A DNA stretch of 8,638 nucleotides. Source: Acidobacteriota bacterium (GTDB taxonomy: Bacteria; Acidobacteriota; Thermoanaerobaculia; Multivoradales; JAHEKO01). The stretch's first letter is position 1; the number at the start of each line of letters is the position of its first letter. The notes beneath the pieces are model-generated. The model was not told the DNA's origin and did not search any database. It saw only the letters and a list, made by a program, of their open reading frames with translations. This document shows positions 6,634-8,638 of the stretch, piece by piece. The position numbers were made by a program, and so were the translations under genes. Where the stretch lies: positions 1 to 8,638 of the forward strand of contig JAOTZA010000133.1 of the NCBI GenBank assembly GCA_029861655.1. The letters are read 5' to 3'.

Positions 6634-6649
6634 GTAACGAAAGGGTTAC
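6634..6649. promoter_or_regulatory. Operator-like palindrome 2 (GTAAC-N6-GTTAC)
   Basis: GTAAC (6634-6638) and GTTAC (6645-6649) flank GAAAGG, and the arms extend by one base to CGTAAC/GTTACG. The centre is 24 bp from palindrome 1, slightly over two helical turns. As in the other two copies, the spacer ends in G. Confidence 0.65.
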
Positions 6650-6698
6650 GTGTTAACCCACCCCAGCAAAAACTCCCTTTCCTGGGCGATTCTCATCA

Positions 6699-6714
6699 GT
6701 AACTCACAGGTTAC
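6699..6714. promoter_or_regulatory. Operator-like palindrome 3 (GTAAC-N6-GTTAC)
   Basis: GTAAC (6699-6703) and GTTAC (6710-6714) flank TCACAG. The centre lies 65 bp from palindrome 2 and about 65 bp before the MBL gene start, so this copy is placed to control the plus-strand operon. I could not find a convincing -35/-10 pair around it. Confidence 0.6.
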
Positions 6715-6754
6715 CTTGTATTGCGGGCGCCGTCCAGAGTTCTTCCCTTCGGTG

Positions 6755-6771
6755 TCGCTATCATGTAGCGA
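6755..6771 (+). promoter_or_regulatory. Short palindrome abutting the MBL start codon
   Basis: TCGCTA-TCATG-TAGCGA is a six-base inverted repeat whose last base is the A of the ATG at 6771. No Shine-Dalgarno sequence is visible before this start. The repeat could be an RNA hairpin affecting initiation, another protein site, or chance. The embedded TATCAT (6759-6764) resembles a -10 box, which would make the transcript nearly leaderless, but it has no -35 partner. Confidence 0.3.
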
Positions 6772-7808
6772 TGCTCCACCCGTACCGCAGCTCGAAGTCT
6801 TTCCCGGGCCTCGGCTCTTTCCGCAGGATTCCGAGGTGGACTCCACCCGCTGTTCTTGCCTGGATCTTGCTGAGCGCCAGCGCCTGCAGCCAACAGCCGG
6901 AACGCCCCACACCGGCGACCTCCACTGTCCCCAAAGCACCCTTTGTCCGAGTCGTGGGGAGCGTCCAGGACGGGGGCTTTCCCCACGTGGCCTGCAGTCA
7001 CGAGGCCTGCCGCAAAGCCCGAGAATCCGGTGCGCGCCGCCTGGTTGCCGGACTCGCTGTGGTACTGCCGGGCCCAGAGCGCACTTATCTCGTTGACGCC
7101 ACCCCCGATGTAGCGGCGCAGCTGGAGCTGCTGGCCGATGTCCGGCGCCCACCGCAGGACCGGGTGGATAGAGAGCCTGTCGACGGCATTTTTCTGACTC
7201 ATGCTCACATCGGCCACTATGTCGGGCTGGCGTTCTTTGGCTTCGAAGCAGTCCACACGCGTCTCCTGCCTGTCTACTGCACCCGTCGTATGGCCTCCTA
7301 CCTGCGAACCAACGGTCCGTGGAGCCAGATGGTCGAAACAGGGAACATCGTGCTTGCCGAGATCGAGCTGGATCAGCCCCAACGGCTGGGCGACGACGTC
7401 ACGGTGACCGCAATTCGATCGCCGCACCGGGACGAATTCTCCGACACGGTTGGCTTCATCATCCGCGGGCCTCGGTCGAGCCTTCTCTACCTACCCGACA
7501 CCGACTCCTGGCAAGCGTGGTCGACGCCGGTGCTGGAGGTTCTGCAACACGTCGATGTGGCTCTCCTCGACGGTACGTTCTACTCCCGCGACGAGATGCC
7601 GGGGCGGGACGTGGTTTCGATCGGCCACCCTCTCATCGAAGAATCGATCCGGCGTTTCGGTGAGGGGAACGGGGATGGAGGGACCCGAATCTACTTCACC
7701 CATCTCAACCACTCCAACCCGGCCCTCGACCCGGATGGAATCGAAGCGGCTCGGATCCGAGCCGCCGGCTTCGGTATCGTCCGCGAAGGAGACGAGTTCG
7801 AGCTCTAG
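6771..7808 (+). CDS. PqqB-like MBL-fold hydrolase, predicted lipoprotein
   Basis: This 345-residue protein has a metallo-beta-lactamase fold of the PqqB-like branch. After a basic N-terminus, a hydrophobic segment (about 27-38) ends in a lipobox-like LSASAC with Cys39, so it is probably a membrane-anchored lipoprotein outside the cytoplasm. Family features are VGSVQDGGFPHVAC near the mature start, FLTHAHIGHYVGL with the metal motif HAHIGH at 144-149, NGPWSQMV, SPHRDEFSDTVGF, LPDTD, LLDGTFYS and THLNHSNP. The usual MBL Asp of HxHxDH is Gly148, but I recall homologues annotated PqqB-like (for example in Bacteroidota) that share HAHIGH, so this looks like a family trait rather than damage. No other pqq gene is present, so a role in PQQ synthesis is not supported and the substrate is unknown. 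It is the first gene of a probable two-gene operon, divergent from the ArsR gene and downstream of the GTAAC/GTTAC palindromes. Confidence 0.85.
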   Translation: MLHPYRSSKSFPGLGSFRRIPRWTPPAVLAWILLSASACSQQPERPTPATSTVPKAPFVRVVGSVQDGGFPHVACSHEACRKARESGARRLVAGLAVVLPGPERTYLVDATPDVAAQLELLADVRRPPQDRVDREPVDGIFLTHAHIGHYVGLAFFGFEAVHTRLLPVYCTRRMASYLRTNGPWSQMVETGNIVLAEIELDQPQRLGDDVTVTAIRSPHRDEFSDTVGFIIRGPRSSLLYLPDTDSWQAWSTPVLEVLQHVDVALLDGTFYSRDEMPGRDVVSIGHPLIEESIRRFGEGNGDGGTRIYFTHLNHSNPALDPDGIEAARIRAAGFGIVREGDEFEL

Positions 7809-7819
7809 GAAGACGATCT

Positions 7820-8536
7820 ATGAAACAGGAAACCCTCTATTTCCGCCAGCTCCTGGCGGGACGCCAGGTCGCGGTGGATCATGCCGCAGCAGGCCAGATG
7901 GCCAACTTCATGTACTTGATCGGCGACCCGTCTACCCGCGAGGCGCTGGTTGTTGACCCGGCCTGGGATGTCCAAGGGCTCGTCGACACAGCCGAGCGAG
8001 ACGGCTACCGCATTGCCGGCGCGCTGGTCACCCATTATCACCCGGACCACATCGGCGGCGATCTCTTTGGCCTCCAGATCGAGGGCTTGTCGGGCCTGCT
8101 CGCCCGCGTCGACGTGCCGATCTATGTCAACGAGCACGAGGCGGAGGGGGTTCATCGCGTCACCGGCGTCGCGCCCGCCGACCTCCGCAAGATGAGCGGC
8201 GGAGACTCCCTGGAACTGGGCAGTATCGAGATTCGTTTTCTTCACACCCCGGGACACACACCGGGGAGCCAGTGTTTTCTGATCGGCGATCGGCTCGTCG
8301 CCGGCGATACCCTCTTTGTCCAGGGCTGTGGACGTGTGGACCTGCCAGGCGGCGATCCCGACGCGATGTACGAGTCTCTTACCCAGAAACTCGCCAAACT
8401 TCCGCCAGGCACCGTGCTTTATCCGGGCCACAACTACGGACCGACCGAGACCTCGACCATCGGCGAGGAACTCGAGAGCAACAGCTATCTCCGCCTCGAA
8501 TCGCTCGAAAGCTGGCGCCAGCTGATGGCCTTCTGA
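7820..8536 (+). CDS. Glyoxalase II-like MBL-fold hydrolase
   Basis: This 238-residue cytoplasmic-type MBL hydrolase has a complete binuclear metal site. THYHPDHIGG gives His72, His74, Asp76 and His77; HTPGHTPGS gives His146; AGDTLF gives Asp163; and PGHNYG gives His204. The GDTLFVQGCGRVDLPGGD block is typical of the glyoxalase II / YcbL / ETHE1-type group, whose members hydrolyse thioesters such as S-lactoylglutathione or oxidise persulfides. The sequence alone does not decide between these. No signal peptide is seen, in contrast to its upstream neighbour. It starts 11 bp after the preceding stop, and its Shine-Dalgarno sequence AGGAAG overlaps that stop, which argues for co-transcription. 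Regulation is presumably shared with the upstream gene through the ArsR-type control region. Confidence 0.93.
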   Translation: MKQETLYFRQLLAGRQVAVDHAAAGQMANFMYLIGDPSTREALVVDPAWDVQGLVDTAERDGYRIAGALVTHYHPDHIGGDLFGLQIEGLSGLLARVDVPIYVNEHEAEGVHRVTGVAPADLRKMSGGDSLELGSIEIRFLHTPGHTPGSQCFLIGDRLVAGDTLFVQGCGRVDLPGGDPDAMYESLTQKLAKLPPGTVLYPGHNYGPTETSTIGEELESNSYLRLESLESWRQLMAF

Positions 8537-8555
8537 GCCGGCTTTTCTCCGTGCG

Positions 8556-8588
8556 GGACAGGGCCCTTCTCTTGCCGGCGACCTGTCC
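8556..8588 (+). terminator. Weak hairpin after the hydrolase operon
   Basis: GGACAGG (8556-8562) pairs with CCTGTCC (8582-8588) around a 19-base loop, 20 bases after the stop at 8536. No T-run follows. It overlaps the promoter-like elements at 8572-8600, so it may be coincidental. Confidence 0.25.
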
Positions 8589-8600
8589 TCGGGTTAGAAT
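8572..8600 (+). promoter_or_regulatory. Candidate promoter reading off the right edge
   Basis: TTGCCG (8572-8577; four of six -35 bases) and TAGAAT (8595-8600; five of six -10 bases) are separated by exactly 17 bp. Transcription would begin near 8607, inside the palindromes at 8602-8630, and read toward an ATG at 8635-8637 that may open the next gene. Confidence 0.45.
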
Positions 8601-8601
8601 A

Positions 8602-8630
8602 AAACAATCGCTTGTTTCATACGATCGTTT
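8602..8630. promoter_or_regulatory. Overlapping palindromes, probable repressor operator
   Basis: AAACAA-TCGC-TTGTTT (8602-8617) is a perfect 6+6 inverted repeat. AAACAATCG (8602-8610) also pairs with CGATCGTTT (8622-8630) with one mismatch, and ACGATCGT (8621-8628) is itself palindromic. Position just after a -10-like box and before an ATG is typical of an autoregulated gene, for example of TetR type. The regulator itself is outside the window, so the class is a guess. Confidence 0.45.
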
Positions 8631-8638
8631 GACCATGT

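Noticed and set aside
6771..7808. Assignment as PQQ biosynthesis protein PqqB
   Set aside because: The relation is to the PqqB-like branch only. No pqqA, C, D or E is nearby, and a lipoprotein signal does not fit cytoplasmic PQQ synthesis.

Overview
This is a GC-rich bacterial chromosomal window with strong G/C preference at third codon positions. It carries mostly housekeeping and accessory-metabolic genes. The gene set is a dihydrolipoamide dehydrogenase/E2 pair, a patatin-like lipase, an FbaB/DhnA-type class I aldolase, an ArsR-family regulator and two metallo-beta-lactamase (MBL) fold hydrolases, one with a lipoprotein-type signal. This suggests a Gram-negative heterotroph. An Acidobacteriota-like lineage would fit, but that is only an impression from protein style; no rRNA or other marker is present. 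I see no phage, transposase, CRISPR array, tRNA or rRNA.

Layout. 1-131: 3' end of an unidentified plus-strand gene, followed by a terminator-like hairpin at 147-176. 193-2986 (minus): lpdA followed by a 2-oxo acid dehydrogenase E2 gene, 31 bp apart, evidently an operon without its E1. 2987-3117: divergent spacer with a candidate promoter. 3118-4269 (plus): patatin-like phospholipase. 4270-4927: a 658-bp spacer between convergent genes with no convincing gene. It holds hairpins and a 200-bp imperfect inverted repeat at 4711-4910. 4928-6006 (minus): fructose-bisphosphate aldolase class I, split by a one-base frameshift into an N-terminal piece (5827-6006) and the catalytic body (4928-5830), which overlap by four bases. 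6107-6607 (minus): ArsR-family repressor with an unusual Ser/Glu/Pro-rich tail. 6608-6770: divergent control region with three copies of GTAAC-N6-GTTAC. 6771-8536 (plus): a PqqB-like MBL lipoprotein and a glyoxalase II-like MBL hydrolase, 11 bp apart, probably co-transcribed. 8537-8638: an intergenic end with a promoter-like pair and overlapping palindromes before an ATG at 8635.

How the parts fit together. The right half reads as a small regulon: an ArsR-type repressor faces a two-gene MBL hydrolase operon across a spacer carrying three near-identical operator-like palindromes. The repressor probably controls both itself and the hydrolases. The left half supplies E2 and E3 subunits for a 2-oxo acid dehydrogenase complex. 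The clearest unexplained observations are the triple operator array, the frameshifted aldolase and the long inverted repeat. None amounts to a demonstrated new system.
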